A DNA stretch of 64,000 bases, taken from contig NZ_RKLT01000001.1 in assembly GCF_019599505.1 (NCBI RefSeq), positions 248,001 to 312,000 on the forward strand, read 5' to 3'. The notes under the pieces are model-generated. The model searched no databases. It was not told where the DNA came from and worked only from the letters and a program-made list of their open reading frames with translations. Numbering within the stretch: the first letter of the stretch is position 1; every line of letters starts with the position of its first letter. Below are positions 16,701-25,133 of this stretch, one piece after another. Origin of the DNA: Haloarcula nitratireducens (GTDB taxonomy: Archaea > Halobacteriota > Halobacteria > Halobacteriales > Haloarculaceae). A program made the position numbers and the translations under genes.

Positions 16701-18295
16701 CGCTGCACGACATCTACTCCATCGAGGACCTCAAACAGCTCATCCACGACCTGAAAGCCAGTAATCCGGAAGCGGACATCAACGTCAAACTGGTCGCCGA
16801 GGACGGCATCGGCACCATCGCGGCCGGCGTGGCCAAGGCCAACGCCGACGTGGTCCACATCTCGGGCCACGACGGCGGGACCGGCGCGTCGCCGAAGACC
16901 TCCATCAAGAACGCCGGCCTGCCGTGGGAACTCGGCGTCGCCGAGGCCAATCAGATGCTCCGCGCGACGGGGCTGCGCTCGCGCATCACGGTCACCGCCG
17001 ACGGCGGGATGAAGACCGGCCGCGACGTGGCCGTCGCCGCGCTCCTGGGTGCCGAAGGCTACACCTTCGGGACCGCCTCGCTGGTCACGTCGGGCTGTGT
17101 GATGGCCCGGCAGTGCCACGAGAACACCTGTCCGGTCGGCATCGCCACGCAGAACGAGAACCTGCGGAGCCGGTTCCCCGGCGAGCCGCAACACGTCATC
17201 AACTACATGACGTTCGTCGCACAGGAGCTCCGCGAGATAATGGCCGAACTCGGCTTCGAGTCGGTCGAGGAGATGATCGGCCGAGTCAACGTCCTCGAAC
17301 AGCGAGACGACGTGAGCCAGCCGAAGGCCGAGAAGATCGACCTCTCGTCGGTCATCGTGGAACCGGTCGACAACGACGGTCGGTACAAACAGCGCGAACA
17401 GGACCACGAGATAGACGAACAGCTCGACTGGGACCTCATCGACGCGGCCGAGCCCGCCCTCGAGAGCGGCGAACCGGTCGCCGTCGACACCGACGTGGAC
17501 AACGTCGACCGGGCCGTCGGCGCGACGCTGTCGAACCGCATCTGCCGGGAGTACGGCGGCGACGGCCTGCCGGACGACACCGTCCGGGTCGACCTGAACG
17601 GGACGGCGGGCCAGTCCTTCGGCGCGTTCCTCGCACAGGGCGTGACGATGGACCTCACCGGGACGGCCAACGACTACGTCGGTAAGGGGCTCTCCGGCGG
17701 CAAACTCGTCGTCAACACGCCCGCGGAGGCGTCCTACGAGGCCAGCGAGAATATCGTCGTCGGCAACGTCGCGCTGTACGGCGCGACCCAGGGCGAGGCC
17801 TACATCAACGGGCAGGCCGGCGAGCGCTTCGCCGTGCGCAACTCCGGCGTCAAGGGCGTCGTCGAGGGCGTCGGCGACCACGGCTGCGAGTACATGACCG
17901 GTGGCGCGATCGTCGTCCTCGGCGAGACGGGCAAGAACTTCGCGGCCGGGATGTCCGGCGGCGTCGCCTACGTCTACGACCCCGACGGTAACCTCGCCGA
18001 ACGGGCCAACACCGGCATGGTCTCCATCGAAGACGGCCTGGAGGGCAAAGACCGCGGGATGATCTCCCGCCTCGTCGAGAACCACGCGGCCTACACGGGC
18101 TCCGAGAAGGCGGCGGCGCTGTTAGACGAGTGGGACGCCGAAGTCGAGAACTTCACCAAGGTGATGCCCGACGCCTACGCGGAGGTCATCAGCGATCGGG
18201 AGCGCGACGACGTGCGCAACGAACCGCCCGCCGCCGCGTCGGCACCGGCCGACGCCGGCGACGAGGTGGACTTCGCGGCCTCCTCCGACGACTGA
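13742..18295 (+). CDS. gltB: glutamate synthase, large subunit
   Basis: This 1517-residue protein makes two glutamates from glutamine and 2-oxoglutarate. Domains in order are: class II glutamine amidotransferase with nucleophile Cys26 (SRSNCGVGVVMDL), so 25 residues would be removed on maturation; a central domain; the FMN-binding synthase barrel (GEGGHLPGKKV, HISGHDGGTGASP, ADGGMKTGRDV); the 3Fe-4S cluster motif C1119-x5-C1125-x4-C1130 (CVMARQCHENTC); and the GXGXG beta-helix at the C-terminus (GGKLVVNTP, ERFAVRNSG, AGMSGGVAYVYD). This is the full bacterial/plant arrangement in one chain. No GltD small subunit follows, so electrons may come from ferredoxin. A C-terminal acidic Ala-rich tail closes the protein. 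Confidence 0.95.
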   Translation: MVERHDSDEAASGAGLADPTDSRSNCGVGVVMDLDGGSDHETVQDGLQLLENLEHRGTTGAEYNTGDGAGIMLQLPHDFFAEELDADLPDPGEYAVGTLFLPQDEDDAADLKDLVETELAGEGLDVLDWRDVPTDNADIGQTALDAEPAVAQFAVTSEDGETGRDLDNQLYVGRRVLENAVGEERPAGHERFYVVSLATDVVVYKGLLKAEQLPEYYPDLADERLTSTFAMVHARFSTNTLGAWHLAHPYRRIIHNGEFNTIQGNINWMRARETDIQSERFGDDIGKIKPIIDDPDQSDTASVDNALELLLQGGRDLPHALRMLIPEAWRGEMNDVTGDRRDFYDYHASLVEPWDGPALVAATDGERIGAVLDRNGLRPCRYDVLEDNTLVMSSEAGALDHDAGEIAERGRLQPGQCFLADPEEGRVIPDAEVFEDIADEKYGEWVAEEQVDIDDIAAREDNTPQTEAAGLRSQQAMYGYTYDEVDHLIEPMAEKGKDPVGSMGDDTPLSVLSQFNRPLFTYFKQLFAQVTNPPLDYIREELVTSLESRLGYQRNLLDESQDHARQLVLDSPILTDEETAAIKDLDENGMSTAVVDITYERGTDLREAVEDVRAEADAAAEDHDVIVLSDRDADEDRVPIPSLLAVGGIHHHLVRNGLRNHVGLVLESGDPRAVHHFATLIGYGAGAVNPYLSYQTIDDLVAGPDGADLSAAIDAYITAVEDGLLKTMAKMGISTVESYQGAQIFEAVGLSSDFIAEYFEGTTCRTEGIGIDDIEEDLLQRHDVAWSEEEPDMPRQGEYEFRSNGIHHQWNPETVGKIQQAVRMGDYETYQEFAELINDQNEQLQTLRGLLELDSDRESVPIEDVESVDDIVKRFETAAMSLGSLSPEMHENNAIAMNRMGANANTGEGGEPPERFDTEKECTTKQVASGRFGVTAHYLESADELQIKMAQGSKPGEGGHLPGKKVNEMIAHVRYATPGVGLISPPPLHDIYSIEDLKQLIHDLKASNPEADINVKLVAEDGIGTIAAGVAKANADVVHISGHDGGTGASPKTSIKNAGLPWELGVAEANQMLRATGLRSRITVTADGGMKTGRDVAVAALLGAEGYTFGTASLVTSGCVMARQCHENTCPVGIATQNENLRSRFPGEPQHVINYMTFVAQELREIMAELGFESVEEMIGRVNVLEQRDDVSQPKAEKIDLSSVIVEPVDNDGRYKQREQDHEIDEQLDWDLIDAAEPALESGEPVAVDTDVDNVDRAVGATLSNRICREYGGDGLPDDTVRVDLNGTAGQSFGAFLAQGVTMDLTGTANDYVGKGLSGGKLVVNTPAEASYEASENIVVGNVALYGATQGEAYINGQAGERFAVRNSGVKGVVEGVGDHGCEYMTGGAIVVLGETGKNFAAGMSGGVAYVYDPDGNLAERANTGMVSIEDGLEGKDRGMISRLVENHAAYTGSEKAAALLDEWDAEVENFTKVMPDAYAEVISDRERDDVRNEPPAAASAPADAGDEVDFAASSDD

Positions 18296-18361
18296 GCGGC
18301 GACCTTCGAACGCGTTTCGCCCGCGGGCCTGACTCCGACCGCGGATTTTCTTCGGTGCTGT

Positions 18362-18381
18362 AATATATCCACCAATATATC
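18362..18381 (+). promoter_or_regulatory. tandem TATA-like repeats before the gene at 18409
   Basis: AATATATC occurs twice (18362-18369 and 18374-18381), 12 nt apart or about one helical turn. The second copy is about 30 nt before the ATG at 18409 and fits a TATA box. Confidence 0.5.
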
Positions 18382-18408
18382 TTTTCGCCGCCCCGAGTGT
18401 GCCACGGT

Positions 18409-18792
18409 ATGGCACCCGCCGAACCGGAGCGAGTCGCGTCGTATCTCGAGCGCGAAGTCGGTGACGAACTCCGCAGCGTCATCTACTACGCCGAGGACAC
18501 TTTCGAGGTGGTCTACGCGAGAGCGGACGTCCGCTCGCAGTACACCGACCGGGACTTAGAGAAGGTTCGGCAGGAACTGGGAATCACCTCCTTCGGGAAA
18601 CCGGCGATGGAGGACCTCTACGTCCACGGGGATCTGAAGTGTACGGTCCACTGCTTCGAGAACGCCATCGAGATGCAGTTCGTCGCCAGCGATGCGGAGG
18701 GGATCGCCGTCGCGCTCGATCCGGCGGCGTTCGTCGCCCAGCGAACGTTCGTCGCTCGATGCATGGAGGAGGCGGGCTTCGGGTACGACTGA
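18409..18792 (+). CDS. conserved haloarchaeal hypothetical protein (DUF7522-like)
   Basis: This 127-residue protein starts MAPAEPERVASYLEREVGDE. It has an alpha-beta pattern: helix at 8-22, strands RSVIYYAEDTFEVVYAR, helix DRDLEKVRQELG, then CTVHCFENAIEMQFVASDAEGIAVAL. It resembles small haloarchaeal proteins of unknown function that share the YYxEDxxEVxYxRxDV signature. It has no membrane segment. The ATG at 18409 is chosen over one 12 nt upstream because it fits the promoter spacing. Confidence 0.7.
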   Translation: MAPAEPERVASYLEREVGDELRSVIYYAEDTFEVVYARADVRSQYTDRDLEKVRQELGITSFGKPAMEDLYVHGDLKCTVHCFENAIEMQFVASDAEGIAVALDPAAFVAQRTFVARCMEEAGFGYD

Positions 18793-18858
18793 GGCAGGTG
18801 GTCGCTCTCAACTGCCCGCCACCCCACTCGTTTTGACGCCGCCCTCCGTTGGGCGGAT

Positions 18859-19845
18859 ATGGACCAGGTTCTCATCGTCGGCGGCACGCGGTTCATCGGC
18901 CGCTACACCGTCTCGGAGTTCCGCGACGCCGACTACGACGTGACGATCTTCAACCGGGGAAACCACGACAACCCCTTCGCGGACGACGAGGGCGTGAACC
19001 ACGTTCAGGGGAACCGCCGCGACCGCGAGGACCTCGCCGCCGCCCGCGAGGAGGTCGACCCCGACGTGGTCGTCGACTGCGTGGCCTACTTCCCCGAGGA
19101 CGTCCGGGTCGCGACCGACGTGTTCGCCGACGTCGAGGCGTACGTCTACGTCTCCAGCGGCGCGGCCTACGGCCAGGAGCGGGTGCCCAAACGCGAGGGC
19201 GACACGGCGCTCGAACCGTGTAGCGAGGAGGAGGCGACGACCGACAGCAGCGCGACGTACGGCCCCCGCAAGGCCGAGGGCGACCGCGAAGTGTTCGCCG
19301 CCGCCGAGGACGGCGTGCGAGCGATGAGCGTCCGACCGACCGTCGTCTACGGTCCCCACGACTACACCGAGCGGTTCGCCTACTGGGTCGACCGGGTGGC
19401 CGTCCAGGACCGCATCGCCGTGCCGAGCGACGGGATGAGCCTCTGGCAGATGGCCTACGTCGAGGACGTGGCGAGCGCGCTCCGCGTCGTCGCCGAGGAG
19501 GGCGACGCGGGCGAGGCGTACAACGTCGGCGACGAGCACGCGCCGATGCTCGGTCAGTGGGTGGAGTTACTGGCCGAGACGCTCCAGACCGGCGTCGAAA
19601 CGGTCGGCACGACGGAGCGCGACCTCGCGCGGCACGGCCTGACGCCGCAGGACTTCCCGATTCACCGGGCGTCACCGCACCTCTTAGAGACGGCGAAGCT
19701 CCGAGAGCTGGGGTGGTCCTCGACGCCGCACCGGGTGGCGCTCCAGCGGACGGTCGATGAACACCGGGAGAACGACCGGACCGGGCGGCAGTTCGGGCCG
19801 GACCGCGACGTGGAGGAGGAACTGCTCGACGATCTGACGCAGTGA
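18859..19845 (+). CDS. NAD-dependent epimerase/dehydratase family protein
   Basis: This 328-residue extended short-chain dehydrogenase has the NAD-binding motif GGTRFIG (residues 8-14), the strand VVVDCVAYFPED, and VYVSSGAAYG around 95-105. The active-site region reads TYGPRKAEGDR: the usual YxxxK appears as Y-GPR-K with both Tyr and Lys kept. The C-terminal substrate region has SVRPTVVYGPHDYT and AYNVGDEHAP. The order fits nucleotide-sugar epimerases and the plant CSP41-like group, so the substrate could be a sugar nucleotide or RNA-linked function; the substrate is not identifiable. Confidence 0.8.
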   Translation: MDQVLIVGGTRFIGRYTVSEFRDADYDVTIFNRGNHDNPFADDEGVNHVQGNRRDREDLAAAREEVDPDVVVDCVAYFPEDVRVATDVFADVEAYVYVSSGAAYGQERVPKREGDTALEPCSEEEATTDSSATYGPRKAEGDREVFAAAEDGVRAMSVRPTVVYGPHDYTERFAYWVDRVAVQDRIAVPSDGMSLWQMAYVEDVASALRVVAEEGDAGEAYNVGDEHAPMLGQWVELLAETLQTGVETVGTTERDLARHGLTPQDFPIHRASPHLLETAKLRELGWSSTPHRVALQRTVDEHRENDRTGRQFGPDRDVEEELLDDLTQ

Positions 19846-19865
19846 CGAGCGAGAAGTGTGGGAAG

Positions 19866-20930
19866 TTAGAGACCGAGCGCCGGCACCCACGCCGACCCGG
19901 GGAAGACGCCGAGGATGTACAGGATCGCGATGGTGAACGTCGCCAGCGTGATGGCCGCCGCCGGCGGGTCCCAGTGCGTGTCGGCGTGGGCGTAGAAGAT
20001 CCGCTGCCAGACCTCGCCGAGCAGCGCGCCGTAGACGCCGAAGATCGCCGCGACGACGACGACCAGCAGGGCGCTCCCCCCGGGGTCGCTGGCGACGACG
20101 GCCGCCCCCGCCGTCGATGCGGGCAGGGTCATGTGGTGTGTCACCGGGATCTTCTCGACGCCGAGGTTGAGGAAGGTGAGCGACGCCGCCGAGATGCCGA
20201 AGCCGAGGAAGTAACTCCCCGTTTCGAGCCAGATGTACCCGCCGAGGACGCCGGTGATGAAACCGGTGAACGCGACGCCCGACCACTTGTACTGGTGGGG
20301 AAGCCACGGCTCGACAGCGAAGCGCTCCTCGCCCGCCTTATCGGCGTCACCCGACACTTCGCCCTCGGACCGCTTCTCGCCGCGTTCGAACGGCGACATG
20401 TCGAAGATGCCGTCGCCGGCGACGACGCCGACGATGGAGTACCCGAAGACGAGTCGGTGGAGCAACGCGCTCAGCGTGACGCCCATCGCGATGGGGTCCC
20501 ACGGGAGCAACAGCCCGCCGGATATCTGCCTGATGAGCATCCCGACGATGCCGAACGCGCCGCCGACGGCGAGGTGGCTCGGTTTCGTGCCGAGCGCGAA
20601 GGTGATCGCCTTCGCGTTGTGGAAGTCGAAGGCCGCCCCCATCTCGTTCTGTCTGGCGGCGTAGGCGGCGGCCGCCGCGCCCCCGGCGAAGGAGACGTGC
20701 GGGCCGAACACCGGGCCGAAGGCGACCGCGCCGGTGATGCTGCCCGCTAACTCGGCACCGGCGTAGGCCGCCGCCTCGCCGATGGCGACGAGGAACCCCG
20801 TGAAACAGAACGCCGGGAGCGCACCGAGCGCGGCCCCGAACGCACCCCCGGCGAAGGCGGCGATGACGAGGACGACGAACGCCGACGGTTCGAGACCGAT
20901 GACCGGTAACTGTAACGCCGTGATTACCAT
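19866..20930 (-). CDS. large integral membrane protein, unknown function
   Basis: This 354-residue protein has around eight to ten membrane segments and many Gly/Ala helices (GGAFGAALGALPAF, GGAAAAAYAARQN). A central cytoplasmic loop rich in charged residues (ERGEKRSEGEVSGDADKAGEER, about residues 185-206) separates two halves. It has conserved-looking polar motifs KPSHLAVGG and PVTHHMTLPAS. It resembles haloarchaeal membrane proteins with no assigned role, and a transporter function is likely but unproven. The gene lies tail to tail with the epimerase gene. Confidence 0.7.
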   Translation of the reverse strand: MVITALQLPVIGLEPSAFVVLVIAAFAGGAFGAALGALPAFCFTGFLVAIGEAAAYAGAELAGSITGAVAFGPVFGPHVSFAGGAAAAAYAARQNEMGAAFDFHNAKAITFALGTKPSHLAVGGAFGIVGMLIRQISGGLLLPWDPIAMGVTLSALLHRLVFGYSIVGVVAGDGIFDMSPFERGEKRSEGEVSGDADKAGEERFAVEPWLPHQYKWSGVAFTGFITGVLGGYIWLETGSYFLGFGISAASLTFLNLGVEKIPVTHHMTLPASTAGAAVVASDPGGSALLVVVVAAIFGVYGALLGEVWQRIFYAHADTHWDPPAAAITLATFTIAILYILGVFPGSAWVPALGL

Positions 20931-21284
20931 CCGTAACTTCCTCCCTGTTCGACCGGGACCGGCCGAGCCGTCGTACCGACGACCGAGTCGCCTGACTCCC
21001 GTTTCCGTACCTGACCGCTCGGTTCGAGGTGTGTCACATCCATTGTGTGTCCTCCGTGTCGGCGGTGCTGGCTACCTACAGTGACCCTCGAAAGCCGACA
21101 CACACGAGCGCACTATAGCCGCGCCCGGTCTGTAACTCGTTTCGAGGGTTACTATAGTTCCCGCCTCGACAGAAAGATAACTCTATCTGACATATAGTTT
21201 CGAACCCATTACCGGCCGAACACGGACGGCGTTCACAGGACTGATTCCACGGCGGCAGGTGTGAGGTAGCCGGGTAATCAGCGG
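20931..21284. promoter_or_regulatory. 354-nt intergenic region with a 10-bp inverted repeat
   Basis: The gap separates two minus-strand genes. It contains ACCCTCGAAA at 21084-21093 and its exact reverse complement TTTCGAGGGT at 21140-21149, and CTATAG occurs at about 21112 and 21152 near each arm. An AT-rich block (gataactctatctgacatatag, about 21174-21196) could hold the promoter of the membrane-protein gene at 20930, leaving a long leader. No gene is supported here. Confidence 0.4.
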
Positions 21285-22385
21285 TTACGCCGGTCGGACG
21301 GTCGCCTGTTTGCACTCGAAGTCTTCGAGGAACGCGCCGTAGCCGCCGACGCTGATGCGTTCGGTCCCGGTGTCGACTATCAGCGAGTTCTCGAAGCCGA
21401 AGTCGCTGTTCCCGGGTTCGACGAGATTCTGTCGAGCGTCGACGACGGTCCCGGTGACGGTTTCGAAGGGGTCGTCGGTTCCGACCCGCCGGGCGTAGAG
21501 GTCGACGCTGACGTCGGTCCCGGTTCGCATCTGGAGTTCCGCCGCGAAGACGGTGTGGCGAAACATCTCGTAGGTCGCGGGCAATGAAGGCGGGCGGGTG
21601 ACGAGCAGTTCCTCACCCATCGGCCAGTAGTTTCCCAGATACGACCCGACCAGTACCGAGGCGACGGCGTCCTGCCTGAAGGTGATGGCGCGGGTCTGGT
21701 CGTGGTCCCAACTCAGCATGGTCGCCGGCGAGACGAACCCCCGCTCCTGGTCGGTCGCCAACAGCGACGGCGCGCCGGCCAGCCCGGACCTGACGACGTT
21801 CGCGAGCCCGTCCAGACGGCCGCCCATCTCCGAGACGCGGTCGAGGTCGGACTTCGACTCGTCGCCCTCGCCGGCACCCAGCGTCAGCAACACGAGGACG
21901 CCGCGCTCGCGGGCCCGTCTGAGCGCGTCGGCGACGACGGGTAACCGGCGGGCCGGCAGTTGGAGTATCACCTCGGACTCGGCGGCGTCGATGTGACTCA
22001 CCAGTCGCTTGCCGATAGTGGCCCGCGATTTGACGACTTCGAACGTCTCCTCGTCGTCGGCCGGCCGCTCGTACCGGGCGGTGACGGCCGACTCGAGGGC
22101 GTCGAGGTCGGTCCGGAGCGCCCCGAACGCCTCGGCGGGCGGCACCGCCCGGATCTCGGTGGGGGTCCGGTGGTCGTCGACGGCGACGAAGCCGTCGGCC
22201 GCGAGGTCGTCGCAGACGTCGTAGACGTAGCTGGTCGAGACGCCGGCGGCCTCCGCGACGGTGCTCGCCGTCGCCGAGCCGCGCTCGACGACCGCGAGGT
22301 ACGTCTCGGCCGCGGTCTCTGAGAAGCCGTACTGCTGGAGTTTCGCACGTATCGTTTCCGTCTCCGCTGGAGGTTGGTCCGACAT
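21285..22385 (-). CDS. TrmB-family sugar-responsive transcriptional regulator
   Basis: This 366-residue protein starts MSDQPPAETETIRAKLQQYG. Residues about 10-75 form the TrmB winged helix (LQQYGFSETAAETYLAVVER, ATASTVAEAAGVSTSYVYDVCDDLAADGFVAVDD). A coiled linker and a large C-terminal ligand-binding domain follow, with the phospholipase-D-like core (VSHIDAAESEVILQLPARRLPVV) and the TrmB effector domain at the end (VDLYARRVGTDDPFETVTGTVV). TrmB proteins switch sugar-uptake and central carbon genes. It lies 156 nt downstream of the GH3 glycosidase gene on the same strand, which suggests control of that gene. Upstream in-frame codons to 22436 are excluded as they add a Pro/Arg-rich leader. Confidence 0.85.
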   Translation of the reverse strand: MSDQPPAETETIRAKLQQYGFSETAAETYLAVVERGSATASTVAEAAGVSTSYVYDVCDDLAADGFVAVDDHRTPTEIRAVPPAEAFGALRTDLDALESAVTARYERPADDEETFEVVKSRATIGKRLVSHIDAAESEVILQLPARRLPVVADALRRARERGVLVLLTLGAGEGDESKSDLDRVSEMGGRLDGLANVVRSGLAGAPSLLATDQERGFVSPATMLSWDHDQTRAITFRQDAVASVLVGSYLGNYWPMGEELLVTRPPSLPATYEMFRHTVFAAELQMRTGTDVSVDLYARRVGTDDPFETVTGTVVDARQNLVEPGNSDFGFENSLIVDTGTERISVGGYGAFLEDFECKQATVRPA

Positions 22386-22540
22386 GAGTTGAGGTGGTCG
22401 CCGCGCGCCGCGGCGGGCGGGTCCGGTCGCTGGCACGTACTCGCCACGGTGGTATAGTCCTTCGTCAGAAGAGGGGTGGGGCGCTGGTACGGACCGCCGC
22501 GAGGGGTACGTGTGGGGCGCGACCCCGACGCTAGCCGTGC

Positions 22541-25084
22541 TCAGCCGTCGTAGCCGCGGATGCCCTGCATCAGCGCTTTCACGTCGTCCATCCCCCGCTC
22601 GCCGTCGTTGTTGATGTCGTAGCGCCCGGGGACGGGGTCGTCGTCGGTGATGCTTCGGGTGTTCTTGACCGTGAGCGTCGCCGTCGGGCCGTCCTGCCCG
22701 ACGGTGAGTTCGTAGTCGCCGGCCTCGACGACCTTCGGCTGGACGCCGAGGATGTCGCCGGGGACGACCTCCAGCGCGGTGAGGTCCGCGGTCACCTCGA
22801 CCGTCTTCGTCTCGCCGGCGGCGAGCGAGACGCGCTCGTAGCCGAGCAGCCGGCGGAGCGGCTGGAGGACCGAGCCGTAGGACTGGGTATTGAACACCTC
22901 GACGATGTGGTCGCCGGCCGTTTCGCCGGTGTTGGTCACCTCGACGCTGACGGTCACCTCAGATTGGTTTGCCGGGTTACCGACGGTCTTCCGGGACAGC
23001 GAGACGTTCCCGTACTCGAAGGAGGTGTAGCTCAGACCGTGACCGAACTCGTACAGCGGCGTGTTATCCGTCGAGCCGGTCGACGTCGGCGGGTATCGGT
23101 TGTACGGAACCGGCACCGTCCCGACGGGCGTGCCCTCGTTGGTCGGCCAACTGAAGGCGAGTTTGCCCGACGGGTTGTAGTTGCCCACGAGCGTATCGGT
23201 GATCGCGGCACCGCCGTCGCTTCCGGGTTCGCCGGCGAACAGCAGCGCGTCGAGTTTCTCGAACGTCTCGGGGGACCCGCGCGGACTGCCCGCCAGCATG
23301 ACGCCGACGACGGGCGTCGAGTCGCTCGTCTCCTCGTTGACCACGTCGACGAGGCGCTGCTGGGCCTCGTCCAGGACGAGTTCGTCGCGGTCGCCGAAGC
23401 CCTCGTTGTGACAGCCCTCGCCGACGACGACGACGACGGCGTCGGCGTCCGGCGCGGCAGACCGGACCCGCTCTTCCTGCGCGTCGGTGAAGTCGAACTC
23501 CCCGTTCTCGTCGCTCTGCTGGTTCGGCGCGTCGCCCTGCCCGGCCCACCACGTGGTGTTGTTGTACGACGTGGGGACGTGGGTCAGGTTCCCGACGCAG
23601 TCTTCGAGCTCGTCGGCCAGCAGGCGCTGGCGCGGGAACGGGCCGCTCCCGCTCGGTCCCTGCCAGCCGAGGGTCCACCCGCCGTGCTGCATCAGCGCAC
23701 GGGTGTTGTTGCCCTCGCTGTCGACGCCCGGCCCGGTCAGCAGGACGTTCTCGTCGCCCGAGAGCGGGAGGGTGTCCTCGTCGTTCTTCAGCAGGACCAT
23801 CGACTCTCTGGCCAGCTGCTCGGAGGTCTCCTTCGCGCCGCCGAGGACGCCGTCGATGCGCGACTCGTCGACGGTCGGTTCCTCGAACAGACCGAGGTCG
23901 GCCTTGAGTTCGAGGATGTTTCGCACCGCTTCGTCGATGCGGTCCGCGGGGATCTCGCCGTCCCTGACGAGGCTGACGACGGTGTCGATGAACTGGACCG
24001 GGCCCGGGGCGCTCCCGCCGTTGCCGATCATGTACATGTCGACGCCGGCGTTGATGGCCTCCTTGGTCGCCGTCCGGAAGTCCGGGGCGTAGTCGTGGTT
24101 CGTTATCATCCGGTTGAGGTCGTCCCAGTCGGAGACGACCATCCCCTCGAAACCGTAGTTCTCCCGGAGCATCCGCGTCAGGAGCCAGTGGGAGGCGTGG
24201 GCGGGGACGCCGTTGACAGCGCCGCTGTTGACCATCACGGTTCCCGGTTCCGCTTTCAGGGCCTCGCGGTACGGCGGGAAGAGGTTCGTCCGGAGGTCGC
24301 GCAGCGACGTCGAGGCCGGCGCGCGGTCGTTGCCGTTGTTCGGGATGGAGTACGCGCCGAAGTGCTTGACACACGAGGCGAGGCGGTCGTCGCTCTCCAG
24401 TCCCCGCGCTCGTGCCCGCGAGACGTCGCCCTCGAGCTTCGGGTCCTCGCTGATACCCTCGAAGAAGCGACCCCAGCGCGGGTCGCGCTGGAGGTCCGTC
24501 GTCGGCGCGAACGTCCAGTGAGCGCCCATCGAGACGGTCGAGTCGCTGGTGTGTTCCTCTGCCTGTTCGATGAGGTCCGGGTTCCGCGTCGACCCCATGT
24601 TGAGTCGCTGCGGGAAGACGGTCGCACCCTCTAATAGGCCGTTGCCGTGGGTCGCGTCGACGCCGTAGAGGAACGGGATGTCGTGGTCGGCGTTCCGCAG
24701 GTTGTACTCCTGGAGGTCGTTGACGCCCGAGACGACCTCGCTGCCGTCGAAGCTCGGCGGTGCGGCCCCACCCGAGAGCACCGATCCGACTCCGAGTTCG
24801 CTGAAGTACTCGCCGACGGTGTCGACGCCGAAACTGTCGGGGACGTTCGACCCCTCGGGTTCGGGCTCGAACGAACTGATGGCGACCTGGGTCATCTGTG
24901 CCGCCTTCTGTTCGAGGCTCAGCGTCGAGATGATGTTCTCGATGTCCTCGTCGGTCTGTGCCGCCGCCGCGCCGGTACCGGCCCCCACCGCCGCCGTCGC
25001 CGTCGCCGCGCCGGTGGCTTTCATGAACGTCCGCCGGGACGTCTCGGCTACGCCGTCGTCAGTCGTATCGGAATTATCTGCCAT
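22541..25084 (-). CDS. secreted GH3 beta-glycosidase with a dockerin-like C-terminus
   Basis: This 847-residue enzyme starts MADNSDTTDDGVAETSRRTF with a Tat signal (SRRTFMKATG, cut after AAAAQ around 43). The GH3 N-domain has GVDATHGNG (141-149), RDPRWGRFFEGISEDP (200-215), CVKHFGAY with Lys240-His241 and the nucleophile Asp319 in MVVSDWDD. The GH3 C-domain (RESMVLLKND, GEGCHNEG) and a fibronectin III-like domain (VTVSVEVTNTGETAGDH) follow. The last 27 residues hold RYDINNDGERGMDDVKALM, which matches one dockerin calcium loop (DxNxDGxxxxxD) with its helix. It likely releases glucose or xylose from oligosaccharides outside the cell. A TrmB regulator lies directly downstream. Confidence 0.92.
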   Translation of the reverse strand: MADNSDTTDDGVAETSRRTFMKATGAATATAAVGAGTGAAAAQTDEDIENIISTLSLEQKAAQMTQVAISSFEPEPEGSNVPDSFGVDTVGEYFSELGVGSVLSGGAAPPSFDGSEVVSGVNDLQEYNLRNADHDIPFLYGVDATHGNGLLEGATVFPQRLNMGSTRNPDLIEQAEEHTSDSTVSMGAHWTFAPTTDLQRDPRWGRFFEGISEDPKLEGDVSRARARGLESDDRLASCVKHFGAYSIPNNGNDRAPASTSLRDLRTNLFPPYREALKAEPGTVMVNSGAVNGVPAHASHWLLTRMLRENYGFEGMVVSDWDDLNRMITNHDYAPDFRTATKEAINAGVDMYMIGNGGSAPGPVQFIDTVVSLVRDGEIPADRIDEAVRNILELKADLGLFEEPTVDESRIDGVLGGAKETSEQLARESMVLLKNDEDTLPLSGDENVLLTGPGVDSEGNNTRALMQHGGWTLGWQGPSGSGPFPRQRLLADELEDCVGNLTHVPTSYNNTTWWAGQGDAPNQQSDENGEFDFTDAQEERVRSAAPDADAVVVVVGEGCHNEGFGDRDELVLDEAQQRLVDVVNEETSDSTPVVGVMLAGSPRGSPETFEKLDALLFAGEPGSDGGAAITDTLVGNYNPSGKLAFSWPTNEGTPVGTVPVPYNRYPPTSTGSTDNTPLYEFGHGLSYTSFEYGNVSLSRKTVGNPANQSEVTVSVEVTNTGETAGDHIVEVFNTQSYGSVLQPLRRLLGYERVSLAAGETKTVEVTADLTALEVVPGDILGVQPKVVEAGDYELTVGQDGPTATLTVKNTRSITDDDPVPGRYDINNDGERGMDDVKALMQGIRGYDG

Positions 25085-25107
25085 CGCATCTGCACGCAAA
25101 CGATGAT

Positions 25108-25133
25108 GTACATAATTGTTTCTGGTAAACAAT
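25108..25133. promoter_or_regulatory. GH3 promoter with overlapping 7-5-7 inverted repeat (candidate operator)
   Basis: ATTGTTT (25115-25121), CTGGT, AAACAAT (25127-25133) is a perfect inverted repeat. On the minus strand the TATA-like AATTATGTA overlaps it and lies about 28 nt before the GH3 ATG at 25084. A protein bound here would block TBP/TFB. The half-site AAACAAT recurs at 25209-25215, about 28 nt before the divergent gene at 25243. Confidence 0.5.

Noticed and set aside
16289..18085. Long minus-strand reading frame of 598 codons over gltB
   Set aside because: It is the shadow of the glutamate synthase gene; high-GC genomes leave long open frames on the opposite strand, and its translation has no family motif.
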